Shown: positions 1-9,895, counted from the stretch's first letter. The stretch is DNA of 64,000 bases from Cryobacterium sp. PAMC25264 (GCF_019443325.1 NZ_CP080383.1:3534001-3598000); one strand, 5' to 3'. Numbers and translations: made by a program. Notes: generated by a model not told the origin, from the letters alone.

Positions 1-1
1 C

Positions 2-760
2 GGAAGCCCCTACTCGGCGGAGCTCGAGTCATCGGAGACCGAGCTCGTCGACGAGCAACTTGCGACACGAACTCGCACTGTCGAGTTCCAGACTCTGCCA
101 GAACAAGCCACACGCGACGACATGTCTCTATTCACATATCAAAACTGGACAACGGCGTACATCCACAAGACGTTTATTCCGGACGCCACAGTCGATGCGA
201 TTTATTGTGGACAACCTTCTAATACCTTCGGCGGCGACAATCGCTCTTACAGAACCCCCTCCTTTGATGCCCCGAACGAAGATCCGGACTATCGAACGAT
301 GATGTTTGGGAATGTTAACTGGGACAACCCAGCTCCCTACGACTTCATCTGGACACGTGGAATCGGCGCGTCGAAGATCTACAATTCCGGCGGTGGGCTA
401 GTAACCACACTCTATGCAGGCGCAGATGACATGGTGGTGAAGGAAATTTCGGTGGGTTCTTCGTATGCCAAGGCCTACTTTGATCACTCGTCTTCAAACC
501 CTCACTGCTCGTTTTTCGACGTGAACTACGGTGGAGTTATTCGCTACGCCGAGTGGGTAGAGTTCTACCGAAGCGGGACTGTTGCCGTAGACGGGTACCG
601 GTTTAAAGCTCCGGCTCACGAAATGTACGCTCGATTCAATACAGCTTCCGGTTCTGATGTCTGGCGTACCATTTCTCACCGTCCGAACGAAGGCTTCCAG
701 TGCTTGCTTGGCAATGGCGCTTGCGGGATGGATTTCTACCAAGCGAGCGCATCCTATTAA
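2..760 (+). CDS. Hypothetical protein, 3' part (5' end outside window)
   Basis: The frame is open from the first complete codon at base 2 to a TAA at 758-760, so this is the C-terminal 252 residues of a longer protein. An ATG at 122 exists, but the 40 upstream codons read as plausible protein (Glu/Thr-rich, SSETELVDEQ), so I treat the gene as cut by the window edge. The visible part is rich in Tyr, Trp, Asn, Ser and Gly, with scattered Cys and no membrane segment, which resembles an extracellular or surface beta-rich protein. No family recognised. It lies in the IS-rich accessory island, so cargo or a displaced toxin-system component is possible but unproven. Confidence 0.55.
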   Translation, partial: GSPYSAELESSETELVDEQLATRTRTVEFQTLPEQATRDDMSLFTYQNWTTAYIHKTFIPDATVDAIYCGQPSNTFGGDNRSYRTPSFDAPNEDPDYRTMMFGNVNWDNPAPYDFIWTRGIGASKIYNSGGGLVTTLYAGADDMVVKEISVGSSYAKAYFDHSSSNPHCSFFDVNYGGVIRYAEWVEFYRSGTVAVDGYRFKAPAHEMYARFNTASGSDVWRTISHRPNEGFQCLLGNGACGMDFYQASASY

Positions 761-764
761 CGAT

Positions 765-1252
765 TTGACTGCATCTTCTCCTCGATATGCCAGCGTCGTC
801 TCGGCGGCGCTGGCATTTCACTTCGGCGCGTTCCTGATTTTCCTCATCTGGATTCCCGCAGTCGGGGTGGGAGCCGTGTACCGGACGATTACTTCTACAC
901 CGACTCTGCACATGCGCTTGCGTTTCTCGCGTTTGGAGCGGTCTGCAGAATCCTGAGCAGCTCGGTTCTTCGTACCCGCACTTCGGCCTCCCGAGTCGTC
1001 CTCGGCGACCTCTGCGTCCTGCTGCTCGCCGTCGTGGTAATCGCCGCAATTGTCCTTCCCCTCGATAGTGCCAAGGTTGGGGTATTTGCAATCATGGTAA
1101 TTCTCCTGTGGGGCATCCCCTTCACAGCCATAGTCAGTGGACTATCGCTCCTCGTCGAGCAGTATGCCTGGGTGCGGATTGTACTTATCGTTGTGTTAGT
1201 CGTGCACGTCGCTTCGTATGTCGTGGGACTGGCTTTCAAGATGACGAGTTGA
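765..1252 (+). pseudogene. Small multi-pass membrane protein, frameshifted
   Basis: Two overlapping frames together encode one membrane protein. From a possible TTG at 765 the first frame gives a hydrophobic helix (FGAFLIFLIWIPAVGVG). It then loses hydrophobic pattern and stops at 956. The neighbouring frame takes over near 884 (DDYFYTDSAHALAFLAFGAV) and carries three more hydrophobic segments to a TGA at 1250-1252. Restoring one G in the GG at 883-884 would read YRDDYFY and join them, giving about 162 residues with four membrane helices. It follows the preceding gene by 4 bp, so the two may be co-transcribed. Function unknown. The break may be a sequencing undercall rather than a real mutation. 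Confidence 0.5.
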
Positions 1253-1432
1253 GTGAATTCCTCAACTGACACGCTGAACGGCGGGCATACCGATGGAGCC
1301 CTGTCTGCGATTTTCTCTGCCCTGTACGTCTATTTGGGGTTCACCCCAATTGACACAGGACAATCAACGTTCTATTCGTGATCGAACGCAAAACTCTCGA
1401 TCCATCGGACGAATACCCTGCAAGTATGGAAC

Positions 1433-2140
1433 GTGCTGATCGCCTACCTCGACGAGTCCTACAACAAGGACTTCTACTACATTGCCGCTGCGGTCGCTCC
1501 CGTCGAGGCTTGGGAAGAGCTTGAAATATCCTTCGCTGAGATCAAGCGGAAGACATCGGACGCTCATGGCACTCCGATTGATGCCGAGCTTCACGGTCAC
1601 GAAATTATGGGTGGCGAAGGCGAGTGGGCCCCTCTCCGGGGGAAGCATCGTGAAGCAGCCGGCATTTATATAGCCGCTCTGCGCCAAGCACGCGCGGCTG
1701 GCATTTCTTACCTCTTCAGAGGTGTGGACATCAACAGGCTCAATGCTCGCTACAAGTATCCAGAGCAGCCACACAGCGTCGTACTTGGACACCTGCTGGA
1801 ACGAATTGACGACCATGCGCACAAGTGTAGGGAAACCGATCAAGTGATCGTCGTCGCGGACCAAGTTGCAACACAGGACGTCCACAAGAAGCAATTTGAG
1901 GGCTATCAGCTGACGGGGACGCCCGGCTATCGTTCGAACAAGCTTGCTCGCATATCGACGCCGATCAACTTTGCATCTTCACGTCATAGCGCCGGCCTAC
2001 AGGCCGCGGATCTGGCGGCATACCTGCACCATCGCCGCAACACGGTTGTCGAAAATCACCCTGCTGCGCGATCAGCGATGCGCCGGCTGGTCAAAGAAGT
2101 TCTTCCCTCGACCGTTCATGATTGGACGTGGATCCCTTAA
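1433..2140 (+). CDS. DUF3800 domain-containing protein
   Basis: A 235-residue soluble protein starting at GTG. The N-terminus MLIAYLDESYNKDFYYIAA carries the Asp-Glu-Ser signature of DUF3800, followed by a conserved ELHGHEI stretch around residue 60 and SAGLQAADLAAYLHHRR near residue 190, typical of the family's C-terminal half. DUF3800 proteins have no settled biochemical role; they occur often in accessory and phage-like regions and have been suspected of nuclease-like function, which is inference. The gene stands alone, preceded by a 180-bp gap and followed by a hairpin at 2146-2170. Family assignment is good, function open. Confidence 0.75.
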   Translation: MLIAYLDESYNKDFYYIAAAVAPVEAWEELEISFAEIKRKTSDAHGTPIDAELHGHEIMGGEGEWAPLRGKHREAAGIYIAALRQARAAGISYLFRGVDINRLNARYKYPEQPHSVVLGHLLERIDDHAHKCRETDQVIVVADQVATQDVHKKQFEGYQLTGTPGYRSNKLARISTPINFASSRHSAGLQAADLAAYLHHRRNTVVENHPAARSAMRRLVKEVLPSTVHDWTWIP

Positions 2141-2145
2141 AAAAC

Positions 2146-2170
2146 GAAGACCCCGCAATGCGAGGTCTTC
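2146..2170. terminator. Rho-independent-type terminator after the DUF3800 gene
   Basis: GAAGACC and CGC on the left pair with GCG and GGTCTTC on the right around a three-base loop, with a single C/A mismatch, giving a near-perfect 11-pair stem. It begins six bases after the DUF3800 stop codon. The A run just before it makes it a better intrinsic terminator for minus-strand transcription, but it probably serves both directions. Confidence 0.65.
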
Positions 2171-2533
2171 GGCTGGCAACGTCCCGGTAGCCGGTCCGTT
2201 GTAAGACCCAATATAACGCCATATGGCTCAAGTTGGGACATTTGCCCACGGCGATCCTATCTACGCGCGCTGAGCCCCAAGCACCAACTCCAAACTGCCT
2301 ATCGGTAGTTTGCCGCAAGATGTCTGGGTGGGCTTTCTGAGGGCACTGCGGCCGGAAAGAGGGGTGATTTAGCACCCATACTTGACACTATTCCGACTGA
2401 ATCGAGGACAACCATGGGTAAGGCTAGCCGCAGGAAGCACGAGCAGAGGGCCGATGCTAGCTCTGCTGTTAACGCCGACCCAAAACAGGGCCAATAGTGC
2501 CGTTTGAAAACAGGACCACTATGTGTGTTTCTA

Positions 2534-3289
2534 CTATGCCGTACCGGGCGCGGGCTGGTGGCTTTTGAGCCGGTAGCTGGTGCCTTTGAGGCTGATGACG
2601 TCGGCGTGGTGCACGATGCGGTCGATCATCGCGGAGGCGACGGTCGGGTCGCCGAACACTTCGCCCCAGAGCCCGAAAGACAGGTTGCTCGTCATGATCA
2701 GCGACGCGTGTTCGTATCGGCTCGCGACGAGCTGGAAGAACAAGTTCGCCGCGTCCTGATCGAACGGAATGTAGCCGACTTCGTCGCAGATTAGGACGCT
2801 GTAGCGGCGCAGCCGGGTCAGTTCCGCGGCGAGCTTGCCGCGGGAGTGGGCCTCTTGCAGGCGGGCGACCCAGCCCGTTGCGGTGTCGAAGAGGACCCGG
2901 TGGCCGTGCTTGGCGGCTTGAACGCCCAGTGCGACGGCGAGGTGGGTCTTGCCGGTGCCGGGCGGGCCGAGCAGGACCACGTTCTTCGCTTCGGTCACGA
3001 ACGTGCTCGTGCCCAGGTGCGCGATCAGGTTCCGGTCCGCCGACGGTTGGTGATCAAAGTTGAAGTCCTCCAACGTCTTGTGGCCCGGGAACCGGGCGGC
3101 CTTGATCCGCAGGGCGGCGCCGGAGGCTTCGCGTTCGGAGACCTCGCGGGAGAGGACCGCGGCGAGGTATTCCTCGTGCGACCAGCCGGCGTCGCGGGCC
3201 TGGTCGCCGAGTCGCCGGAACGCGTCGCCGATCCTGGGTGCGCGCAGCGCGCGGGCGTAGTACTCGATCTGAGATGCCGTGGCGCTCAT
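2534..3289 (-). CDS. istB: IS21-family helper ATPase IstB
   Basis: A 251-residue AAA+ ATPase that assists IstA in target selection and strand transfer. Walker A is GPPGTGKTH (about residues 108-116), Walker B is LICDEVGY (about 169-176), and the sensor-like segment IMTSNLSF follows. The N-terminal helical region (EEYLAAVLSREVSEREAS) is typical for the family. Its ATG overlaps the istA stop (ATGA at 3286-3289), so the two are translationally coupled. Length is normal for IstB and no damage is seen. Confidence 0.92.
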   Translation of the reverse strand: MSATASQIEYYARALRAPRIGDAFRRLGDQARDAGWSHEEYLAAVLSREVSEREASGAALRIKAARFPGHKTLEDFNFDHQPSADRNLIAHLGTSTFVTEAKNVVLLGPPGTGKTHLAVALGVQAAKHGHRVLFDTATGWVARLQEAHSRGKLAAELTRLRRYSVLICDEVGYIPFDQDAANLFFQLVASRYEHASLIMTSNLSFGLWGEVFGDPTVASAMIDRIVHHADVISLKGTSYRLKSHQPAPGTA

Positions 3290-4533
3290 GCGATCAGGCC
3301 CAGATCACTCAGGCCGCGACCGGTATCAACACCGAACACGTCGTCGTAGGACGAGAGGCTGGCCGTCTCGACGAACGCGACGTGAGCTTGTGGGCGTTGA
3401 TGGCGGTGCAGCGTCTGGAACTGGCGCCGCAGCACGGCCGCTTGGGCGACGTGGTCGGGGTCGGTGACGGTCAGCTGCCGGGCCCAGGCCCGCTCGTGAG
3501 TGGTCACGGTGACGCCGTTGTGAGAGACGTGGATGTGCTCGAGGTCAGCGGTCACGTCCACGAGCCGGCCGATTAACGCCGGTGCGACGGAGTAGTCGTT
3601 CGAGTGCACCCGAACGTAGTAATCCCGGGGCAACCTCACCGTGTTGCGGAACAAAACGTCCGGGACCACGGGCGAGAGCGGCCGCATCGCAGCCCGGTCC
3701 TGGCCGATCAGGTCGATCGGCCGCGCCCGCCTCGACCGGGAATGCCGCGAATTCGCGATCGGCAGCCAGGCTGTCATCTGCTCGTTGAAGTCCTGCGGTG
3801 ACGCGAAGTCGCGGCCGGGCATGAACGACGACCGGAAGAACCGGTTTCGCCGCTCGACCATGCCCTTGGACTCCGGATCCCGTGCCTTGAGTAGCTTGAC
3901 CTCCGTGCCCAGCGTCCCCGCGAACGCTGCCGTCGGCTCGGTCAGCTTGCCGCGGCCGATGCCCGTCTCGTTGTCCCAAACGAGCCGCTTCGGCACCGCC
4001 TGCGCAGCCTGCAACAGAGACCACATCCCGCCGAGCAGATCCGGTGTTTTCCGCGACGGCAACATCAACGCTTGGAAGAACCCCGAGAACGTCGACGTCA
4101 TCACCAGCACCGGCGGCGTGCCCTCCTGCCCGTGGCCCAACGGCAGCGGCTCGTGCGGGAACCACAAGTCGCACTGGACCTGCTCCCCGGGCTCGTGAAC
4201 GAGACGGTCCGCGGGATCCGGCGGCAGGTACTCGGGTCGGATCCCAGCGACCTTGTCGCGGAACACCGACGCCGAACCGGGCCAACCGACGCGCTCGGCC
4301 AACGTCGACGCGGGCATCGTCGGCGTGACAGCCAACAACGCCCGAACCCGCGGCGCGAACGCGTCGAAACTCGACCTGATTGCGGGCCGCTGGTACTTCG
4401 GCAGCCGGTCTGTCTCCAGCGCCCGCTCCACCGTTCCCCGCGAGACGCCGACGAGCCGGCCGATCTCCCGCTTCGAGTGCTCGCCCGTTGAAAACAGTTG
4501 GCGTATCGTCGCCCAATCGTCCATATTGATCAC
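3286..4533 (-). CDS. istA: IS21-family transposase IstA
   Basis: A 415-residue DDE transposase. It begins with a helix-turn-helix (HSKREIGRLVGVSRGTVERAL, about residues 19-39), followed by an integrase core: the first Asp in QCDLWFPHE, the second in VWDNETGIG, and the Glu in KGMVERRNRFF. The C-terminal DNA-binding part includes YSVAPALIGR. The reading frame is complete and the protein has the usual IS21 length. It is transcribed with istB from the right end of the element. Confidence 0.92.
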   Translation of the reverse strand: MINMDDWATIRQLFSTGEHSKREIGRLVGVSRGTVERALETDRLPKYQRPAIRSSFDAFAPRVRALLAVTPTMPASTLAERVGWPGSASVFRDKVAGIRPEYLPPDPADRLVHEPGEQVQCDLWFPHEPLPLGHGQEGTPPVLVMTSTFSGFFQALMLPSRKTPDLLGGMWSLLQAAQAVPKRLVWDNETGIGRGKLTEPTAAFAGTLGTEVKLLKARDPESKGMVERRNRFFRSSFMPGRDFASPQDFNEQMTAWLPIANSRHSRSRRARPIDLIGQDRAAMRPLSPVVPDVLFRNTVRLPRDYYVRVHSNDYSVAPALIGRLVDVTADLEHIHVSHNGVTVTTHERAWARQLTVTDPDHVAQAAVLRRQFQTLHRHQRPQAHVAFVETASLSSYDDVFGVDTGRGLSDLGLIA

Positions 4534-4833
4534 CTTCCATACTGGTCGGTGGCCCTGTTTTCAATCGGCGTTAATGGTCCTGTTTTCGGTCGGCGTTAAC
4601 ATCTGCACCTGCAGGCCAGCACGTCGCGGTAGCGATCACTGACGAGGACCAGGACGAGTGCATCGAGGTCACAATCTACGATGTTCGCCATTACTTACAC
4701 ACGACAACTGCCGAAGCGCTTCGCACTATCCTGCGTGGTTGTCTTGCGGAGTGGAGTGGCACACCTCGTACTGTCGGCACTGCACTGGGACGCGACCTCG
4801 GAATTTGTCAAGGTGAATGAGGCCAGCTTGAGT

Positions 4834-5844
4834 TTAGGCGGCTAGTTTCCGTTCGGCCTCCGCGACGGCGGGTTCGGCGGGTTGGTTGATCCAGGCTGGC
4901 CCGGGCAAAGCGAGGATCTTCGGGGCAGTGTTGCTGCTGAAGCGTTCCGGGTTTTGTGCGCGGGCTGCGGCGAGGACTTTGCCGCGTTCGATGGCGCGGC
5001 CGGCGGCGAGTCCGTAGTGGACGTCTGCGGGCGTGTTCAAGCCGATGCCGGTGTGGTGGTGGGTGTGGTTGTAGTCCTCGACGAATCGGTTCATGAAGAG
5101 GCGTGCTTCGCCGAGAGTGCCGAAGCGTTCCGGGAACACCGGCGCGAACTTGAGCGTCTTGAACCACGCCTCGGAGTACGGGTTGTCGTTGCTGACCCGA
5201 GGCCGCGAATGCGACTTCGTGACCTCCAGGTCGGAGAGCAGCGCGGCCACGGTTTTCGAGGTCATCGAGGTGCCGCGGTCGGCGTGAACGACGTGGGGAA
5301 CGCCGTGGATGCCGAAGGTTTCCTTCATCATCTCGACCGCGAGCTGGCCGGATTCTGAGGCGTGAACGTAGGCGCCGACGATGTAGCGGGAGTAGATATC
5401 GATCATGACGTAGCAGTCGAAGTAGCGGCCTTTGACGGGCCCGGCGAGCTTGGTGATGTCCCACGAGTAGACCTGGCCGGGCCCGGTCGCGACCAGTTCC
5501 GGGATCGCCCGGGCAGGGTGGCGGGCCAGGCGGCGGCGTTCCTTGACGAGCTTGTTCGCCGCCAGAACCCGGTAAATCGTGGAGATCGATGCCAGATACA
5601 CGCCCTGATCCAACAGCCGGGCATAGATCTGAATCGGCGCCAGATCCACCAGCGGCGGCGAGGTCACCAGGGTCAGGATCCGCGCCCGCTCAGCCTGACT
5701 GAGTTTGTTCACCGGCACCACTGCGGCCCGCAGTATCGGGGTTTGGACCGGTGTTCGCGTCGCGGTGGCCCGAGACACTCCGGCCAGCCGGGCCGCAGCA
5801 CGGGTGGGGACATTTGCGGCGGTGAGGTCGCGGTAGACATTCAT
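4834..5844 (-). CDS. IS3-family transposase OrfB (integrase core)
   Basis: A 336-residue DDE transposase. The first catalytic Asp is in YSWDITKLAG (about residue 127), the second in VVHADRGTSM, and the Glu in NPYSEAWFKTLK, the classic IS3 pattern. An HTH-like region (RAAARLAGVSRATATR) precedes it. Its start overlaps the orfA stop as ATGA, so expression may use translational coupling, or a frameshift giving OrfAB. The frame is intact. Confidence 0.9.
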   Translation of the reverse strand: MNVYRDLTAANVPTRAAARLAGVSRATATRTPVQTPILRAAVVPVNKLSQAERARILTLVTSPPLVDLAPIQIYARLLDQGVYLASISTIYRVLAANKLVKERRRLARHPARAIPELVATGPGQVYSWDITKLAGPVKGRYFDCYVMIDIYSRYIVGAYVHASESGQLAVEMMKETFGIHGVPHVVHADRGTSMTSKTVAALLSDLEVTKSHSRPRVSNDNPYSEAWFKTLKFAPVFPERFGTLGEARLFMNRFVEDYNHTHHHTGIGLNTPADVHYGLAAGRAIERGKVLAAARAQNPERFSSNTAPKILALPGPAWINQPAEPAVAEAERKLAA

Positions 5845-6284
5845 CAGGATCTCGTGTGCGGGGGTTCGTCCCGCGAGCTCTTGGACAACTGCTCCAAGAG
5901 CTCGTGTGCTTTTCCCATGATCGTCAGCGCTACTTCCGTGGTCGCTAACCGCTGCTCCGACTTCGCCAACTGCCGGCGCAACTTCGCGATCTCGGCTTGC
6001 TCAGCGCTGAGCCGGCCGATCTTCTCACCGGGCTGTTTACCCTCAAGAACGCCCGCGTCGCGAAGCTTTCGCCACTCGGTGATCTGCGACGAGTAGATGC
6101 CCTGCTCCCGCAAATACGCGCCGCCCTCGTTACGGGTGATGGCGTCGTCATACGCGGCTAAATGCTCAAGCTTTTGCGCGGGCGTGTAGGACCGGCGGGG
6201 TGTGGGACCACCGGACCTGGGGCCGGGACTTCGGTTACTCATGGAACTATCGTCGCGCACGACGATCAACGATGGGCTGGACAT
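5844..6284 (-). CDS. IS3-family OrfA (DNA-binding subunit)
   Basis: A 146-residue protein with an N-terminal helix-turn-helix region (YTPAQKLEHLAAYDDA, then GIYSSQITEWRKLRDAG) and a C-terminal leucine-zipper-like coiled coil (SAEQAEIAKLRRQLAKSEQR). This is the usual OrfA layout, recognising the inverted repeats and multimerising. I chose the start at 6284 because GGAAG lies eight bases upstream; an internal Met at 6242 is an alternative. The stop overlaps the orfB start. Confidence 0.85.
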   Translation of the reverse strand: MSSPSLIVVRDDSSMSNRSPGPRSGGPTPRRSYTPAQKLEHLAAYDDAITRNEGGAYLREQGIYSSQITEWRKLRDAGVLEGKQPGEKIGRLSAEQAEIAKLRRQLAKSEQRLATTEVALTIMGKAHELLEQLSKSSRDEPPHTRS

Positions 6285-8750
6285 GATCGGGGACTTCCTG
6301 GTTCTCGCCCTACATCAAACGGCGGACTTGCTCTGAGCTACTGGCCTCACCCAACCCTGACACGTAGGGGCGGGCCTATGGGAATGGCGTTTTCCTACAA
6401 CTCCCTTAAGCCTTCCAACGCGGGCCTTCGGGGGGAGTACTTTGATGCGGTGTCGCCCGGAGCGACCACGGCGACGTTCGACTTTGACAACAAGCCCACA
6501 CGTTTGGTGAGGACCGACGCGAATATCCAATTCAACTGGGACCAGGGCTCGCCTGGGCCCGGTGTCAACGTAGATCATTTCTTGGCCCGCTGGACCGGCT
6601 ATATCAAGGCCCCCGTAGGACAATCCGGTAACTATCAGTTCGGCTACGTCCGTGACAACGGAATCAGGGCATGGGTAGGTACAACCCAAGTCATAAACAA
6701 TGCCTGGGACAATGCTGCACCACCCCTGACCTGGGCAGGTTCCACGGCGTTGACCGAAACTCCCCAACCAATCAAGGTCGAGTACTTCGACGACGCCGAT
6801 GTGGCACAAATCCAGCTCTGGGCCCGCAAAGACGGAACCGGCGCGGGGTTCGTCGTCCCCGCAAGTTGGTTCAGCCGCTCTACGGACACGCTGCCAGCCG
6901 GCTGGTCGAGCTCCACACCGCTTGCAGGATCAGCCAGCTACTACTCCAGCGTCCAGAAAAACGAGAATTCGCTCGTTTTCACCGACACAACCGGCGGAGT
7001 GCACACGTACACACGGAAGGCGGCGGGCAGCTACGCTGCACCAGCCGGTGAAGCTGGCGTCGTTGCGGTCGACACGACAGGTCAAGTCTCTCTGACTGAT
7101 GACGCGGGGACCACAACGATCTTCAATGCCCTGGGCAAAGTGGCAGCTGCAACCAGCCCCGCAGAAGCGCTCAAGCCCGCCGCACCCGTCGTGTCGTACC
7201 GGTCGGACACCGGAACGGTGGACCGGATCTCAGATCGGCTATCCGTTGTATCTGGTTCTTCTCCGGCGTCATACTCGCGCGAAGTGCGCTTCGTGTACTC
7301 CGGTGACGACGCCAACCAGACCGGGCTCGCAGGGGCTGACCTCGCGAACGGTGTTTGCAACGTCACCAGTCCGTTCTCCGCCCCACCGGCTGGGATGCTC
7401 TGCCGCATCGTCTACCCCGGGCACGTTGCGGGCTCCAACGATCTGACGACGTTGTTGTACAACGCCAATGGCCAGTTGGCGCGCATCGTGGATCCGGGTA
7501 ACGAGATCAGCACGTTCTCCTATGGTGCCAATGGTCTGCTCGCCACCATTCAGGACAGCCTTGCCAGCGACTGGTTACTTAATGATTCCTCCCGCGTGTC
7601 AGGGGAGGCGAACCGCACGAACATCGCATACGACGCCTCCAATCGGGCCATCTCCGTCGCGCTGCCCGCACCAGACGGCGTCACCCTCGGTACCCAACCA
7701 ATGAGGAACTACGCCTACGCCGGAGGAACAACCTACGTCGACTCTGCGGGACTCATCGTCCCGGCCACAGCTCCCTCTAATGGCCACGCCCTGACCGTGA
7801 CCTATGACAGCGCATACCGGACACTATCTTCCACCTCTGCGTTGGGACTAACAGCCCGGACCGAGTGGAATACCAATGACCAACAGCTGTCGACCACGGA
7901 TGCCCAGGGACTCAAGTCCACCGTGCTCTATGACGTTCGGAATCGTGTTACTGACAGCTACGGTCCAGCGCCGGCGAGCTGTTACAACGCTGATCGAACC
8001 GTCACCGCGGCGTGCTCCAGCACCACGGCCCACACCACAACGAGCTATGACCAATTCATGCAGAGTCTCAACGTGGCCTACTACGAGAACGCCACGCTCA
8101 CCGGGGCGCCCAAGAGGTACGGCTTGGGTATCGGATCTGCAGATGGCACCATCGCGGCGAATTGGGGGAGCGGATACCCGGCCTTCATCTCCACTGACGC
8201 CTTCTCGGCCCGCCTCACAGGCACCATAACTTTCCCCGCCGCAGGACAATACGATTTCGAGACGTTCGCTGATGACGGCACCCGGGTCTGGGTTGACAAC
8301 CTGCTAGTCGTTGATAACTTCGTAAACCAACCCGAACATTGGTCCACAGCTGGTACGTTCACGGCCACAGCGGGCCAAACCGTGCCCATACGCGTCGACT
8401 ATACCGACCAAGGCGACCTCGCTCGACTTGAGCTCTACTGGAAAGCCCCTGGGCAGTCCAGGTCCCTCATCCCAGCCTCGGCACTCAAACCCGATTATGG
8501 CCTCGCCACCAGCACCACGACTGAAGACGGAGCACCAGCATCGGACGCCACCGTCACCTCTGCCCAGGCTCCCGACCTCACGGTCAGAACCGAGTTCGGA
8601 GACTCTCCCTGGCTCAGCCTGCAGACTGCCACAACGGTGGATCCCACCGGCGAGGGACTAACGACACAAACCACCTATGAAGACGGGACTGCCCCCGGTT
8701 TAGTTGACTCCTAACCTGTGGAGATTCGTCTTCGCTGGAAAGATGTCAAC

Positions 8751-9035
8751 ATGCCCAAGCCCTACCCACCCGAGTTCCGCCGTGACGTCGTTGCGGTCGC
8801 CCGGAAGAACGAAGCACCGCTGAAACAGATCGCGAAGGACTTCGGAATCTCCGAATCCTGCCTGGCGAACTGGCTGAAGAAAGCCGACGTCGAAGAAGGC
8901 GTCAAGCCGGGCGTGACCGAGAAGGAATCCGCCGAGCTGCGAGAAGCGAAGAAACGCATTCGACTGCTCGAGCAGGAAGCCGAGGTCATGCGCCGCGCTG
9001 TGGCCTACCTGTCCCGGGACGTCAACCCAAAATGA
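8751..9035 (+). CDS. IS3-family OrfA (transposase subunit A)
   Basis: A 94-residue protein, MPKPYPPEFRRDVVAVARK, with a helix-turn-helix (LKQIAKDFGISESCLANWLKK written as two helices around residues 22-43) and a C-terminal coiled coil (LREAKKRIRLLEQEAEVMRR). I chose the ATG at 8751 because GGAAAG lies eight bases upstream; an in-frame GTG at 8718 would add 11 residues. Its stop overlaps the orfB start at 9032-9035. Confidence 0.88.
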   Translation: MPKPYPPEFRRDVVAVARKNEAPLKQIAKDFGISESCLANWLKKADVEEGVKPGVTEKESAELREAKKRIRLLEQEAEVMRRAVAYLSRDVNPK

Positions 9036-9895
9036 TGTACCCGCTGGTCCTCGAACTGGCCGTCGACGGTGTTCCCGTCACGGTGACCTGCCGGGTCTTG
9101 CGCTTCTCTAAACAAGCGTTCTACCAATGGAAGCGCAACCCCGTCTCGCAGCGCGATTGGGACGACGCCCACCTCACCAACGCTGCCTGGGACGCCCACC
9201 ACGATGACCCCGCGTTCGGCTACCGCTTCATCGCCGACGAACTCCACCAAGCCGGCCTCACCGCGGGCGAGAACCGGGTCTGGCGGATCTGCTCCCAGCA
9301 GCGGCTCTGGAGCGTGTTTGCGAAGAAACGTGGCCTCACGCGCAAGGCGGGCCCGCCCGTGCACGACGATCTCGTCGAGCGGAAATTCACCGCGACACGC
9401 CCGAACCAGCTTTGGCTGACCGACATCACCGAGCACCGCACGGACGAGGGCAAGCTCTACCTCTGCGCGATCAAGGACGTCTACTCGAACAAGATCGTCG
9501 GCTACTCCATCGACTCCAGAATGAAAGCCTCTCTGGCCGTCGCCGCTGCCCGCAATGCGATCGGCCAGCGCACCATCGCAGGCACGATCCTGCACTCCGA
9601 TCGTGGCTCTCAATTCCGCTCGAACGCCTTCGTGCGGGTGCTGAAGAACAACGGCATCACCGGCTCGATGGGCCGCGTCGGCGCATGCGGTGACAACGCC
9701 GCGATGGAGTCATTCTTCGCGCTGCTACAGAAGAACGTCCTCGATCGGCAGCGATGGGCGACGAGGGATGAACTACGCCTCGCGATCGTTGTCTGGATCG
9801 AGCGGACCTACCACCGCAAGCGCCGGCAACGCCGCCTTGGCAAGCTCACCCCCATCGAGTTTGAGACAATAAACGTGGCCCTCAAAGCCGCGTGA
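9032..9895 (+). CDS. IS3-family transposase OrfB
   Basis: A 287-residue DDE transposase. Catalytic residues are visible in NQLWLTDITEHR (first Asp), LHSDRGSQFRS (second Asp) and NAAMESFFALLQKN (Glu). The preceding HTH_21-like segment (HDDPAFGYRFIADEL) is typical of IS3 family proteins. Full length with no frameshift, so the element may still be mobile. Coupled to orfA by the ATGA overlap. Confidence 0.93.
   Translation: MMYPLVLELAVDGVPVTVTCRVLRFSKQAFYQWKRNPVSQRDWDDAHLTNAAWDAHHDDPAFGYRFIADELHQAGLTAGENRVWRICSQQRLWSVFAKKRGLTRKAGPPVHDDLVERKFTATRPNQLWLTDITEHRTDEGKLYLCAIKDVYSNKIVGYSIDSRMKASLAVAAARNAIGQRTIAGTILHSDRGSQFRSNAFVRVLKNNGITGSMGRVGACGDNAAMESFFALLQKNVLDRQRWATRDELRLAIVVWIERTYHRKRRQRRLGKLTPIEFETINVALKAA

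Larger units (their letters stand above)
2467..4601 (-). mobile_element. IS21-family insertion sequence (copy 1)
   Basis: A 2135-bp element bounded by imperfect inverted repeats of about 35 bp that start TGTTAACGCCGACC at the left and match the reverse complement of the right end with a handful of mismatches. A second AAAACAGG-type motif lies inside each end, as expected for IS21 transposase binding sites. It is flanked by the 5-bp direct repeat TCTGC (2462-2466 and 4602-4606). It carries istA and istB on the minus strand with a 4-bp overlap; both frames are intact, so the copy could be active. It interrupts the small gene starting at 2414. Confidence 0.85.
2414..4805 (+). pseudogene. Small gene split by an IS21 element and truncated by an IS3 element
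   Basis: The ATG at 2414 starts MGKASRRKHEQRADASS, a basic N-terminus seen in small actinobacterial proteins of unclear function. The frame runs into the IS21-like element at 2467. Removing 2467-4606 (the element plus one copy of the 5-bp duplication TCTGC) joins base 2466 to 4607 and restores the frame without a stop: ASSAPAGQHVAVAITDEDQ and onward to about base 4805, where the next IS3 element begins. The original C-terminus is therefore missing; the present stop at 4818-4820 comes from IS3 sequence. About 84 native residues survive. The continuation IEVTIYDVRHYLHTTTAEAL suggests a small globular domain. Not recognised further. Confidence 0.7.
4806..6362 (-). mobile_element. IS3-family insertion sequence (copy 1)
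   Basis: A 1557-bp element with two minus-strand frames, orfA and orfB. Its imperfect terminal inverted repeats begin TGTCAAGGT at 4806 and, reversed, TGTCAGGGT at 6362, and converge on a shared 9-mer TGAGGCCAG. The flanking triplets differ (ATT left, CGT right), so no target duplication is seen. The left flank is the truncated small gene and the right flank is a 5'-truncated RHS gene, so an adjacent deletion or recombination between copies probably followed insertion. The right boundary is slightly less certain because the RHS frame happens to stay open into the IS. Confidence 0.75.

Noticed and set aside
2382..2410. TTGACA as a -35 box before the small gene at 2414.
   Set aside because: No -10 box is found at 16-18 bp, and such a box would touch the start codon.
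6162..6362. The RHS frame stays open leftward to 6162 and reads an RHS-like stretch (SNGGLALSY).
   Set aside because: This segment contains the IS3 inverted repeat matching the left end and the leader of orfA, so I placed the RHS boundary at 6363; the open frame is taken as chance.
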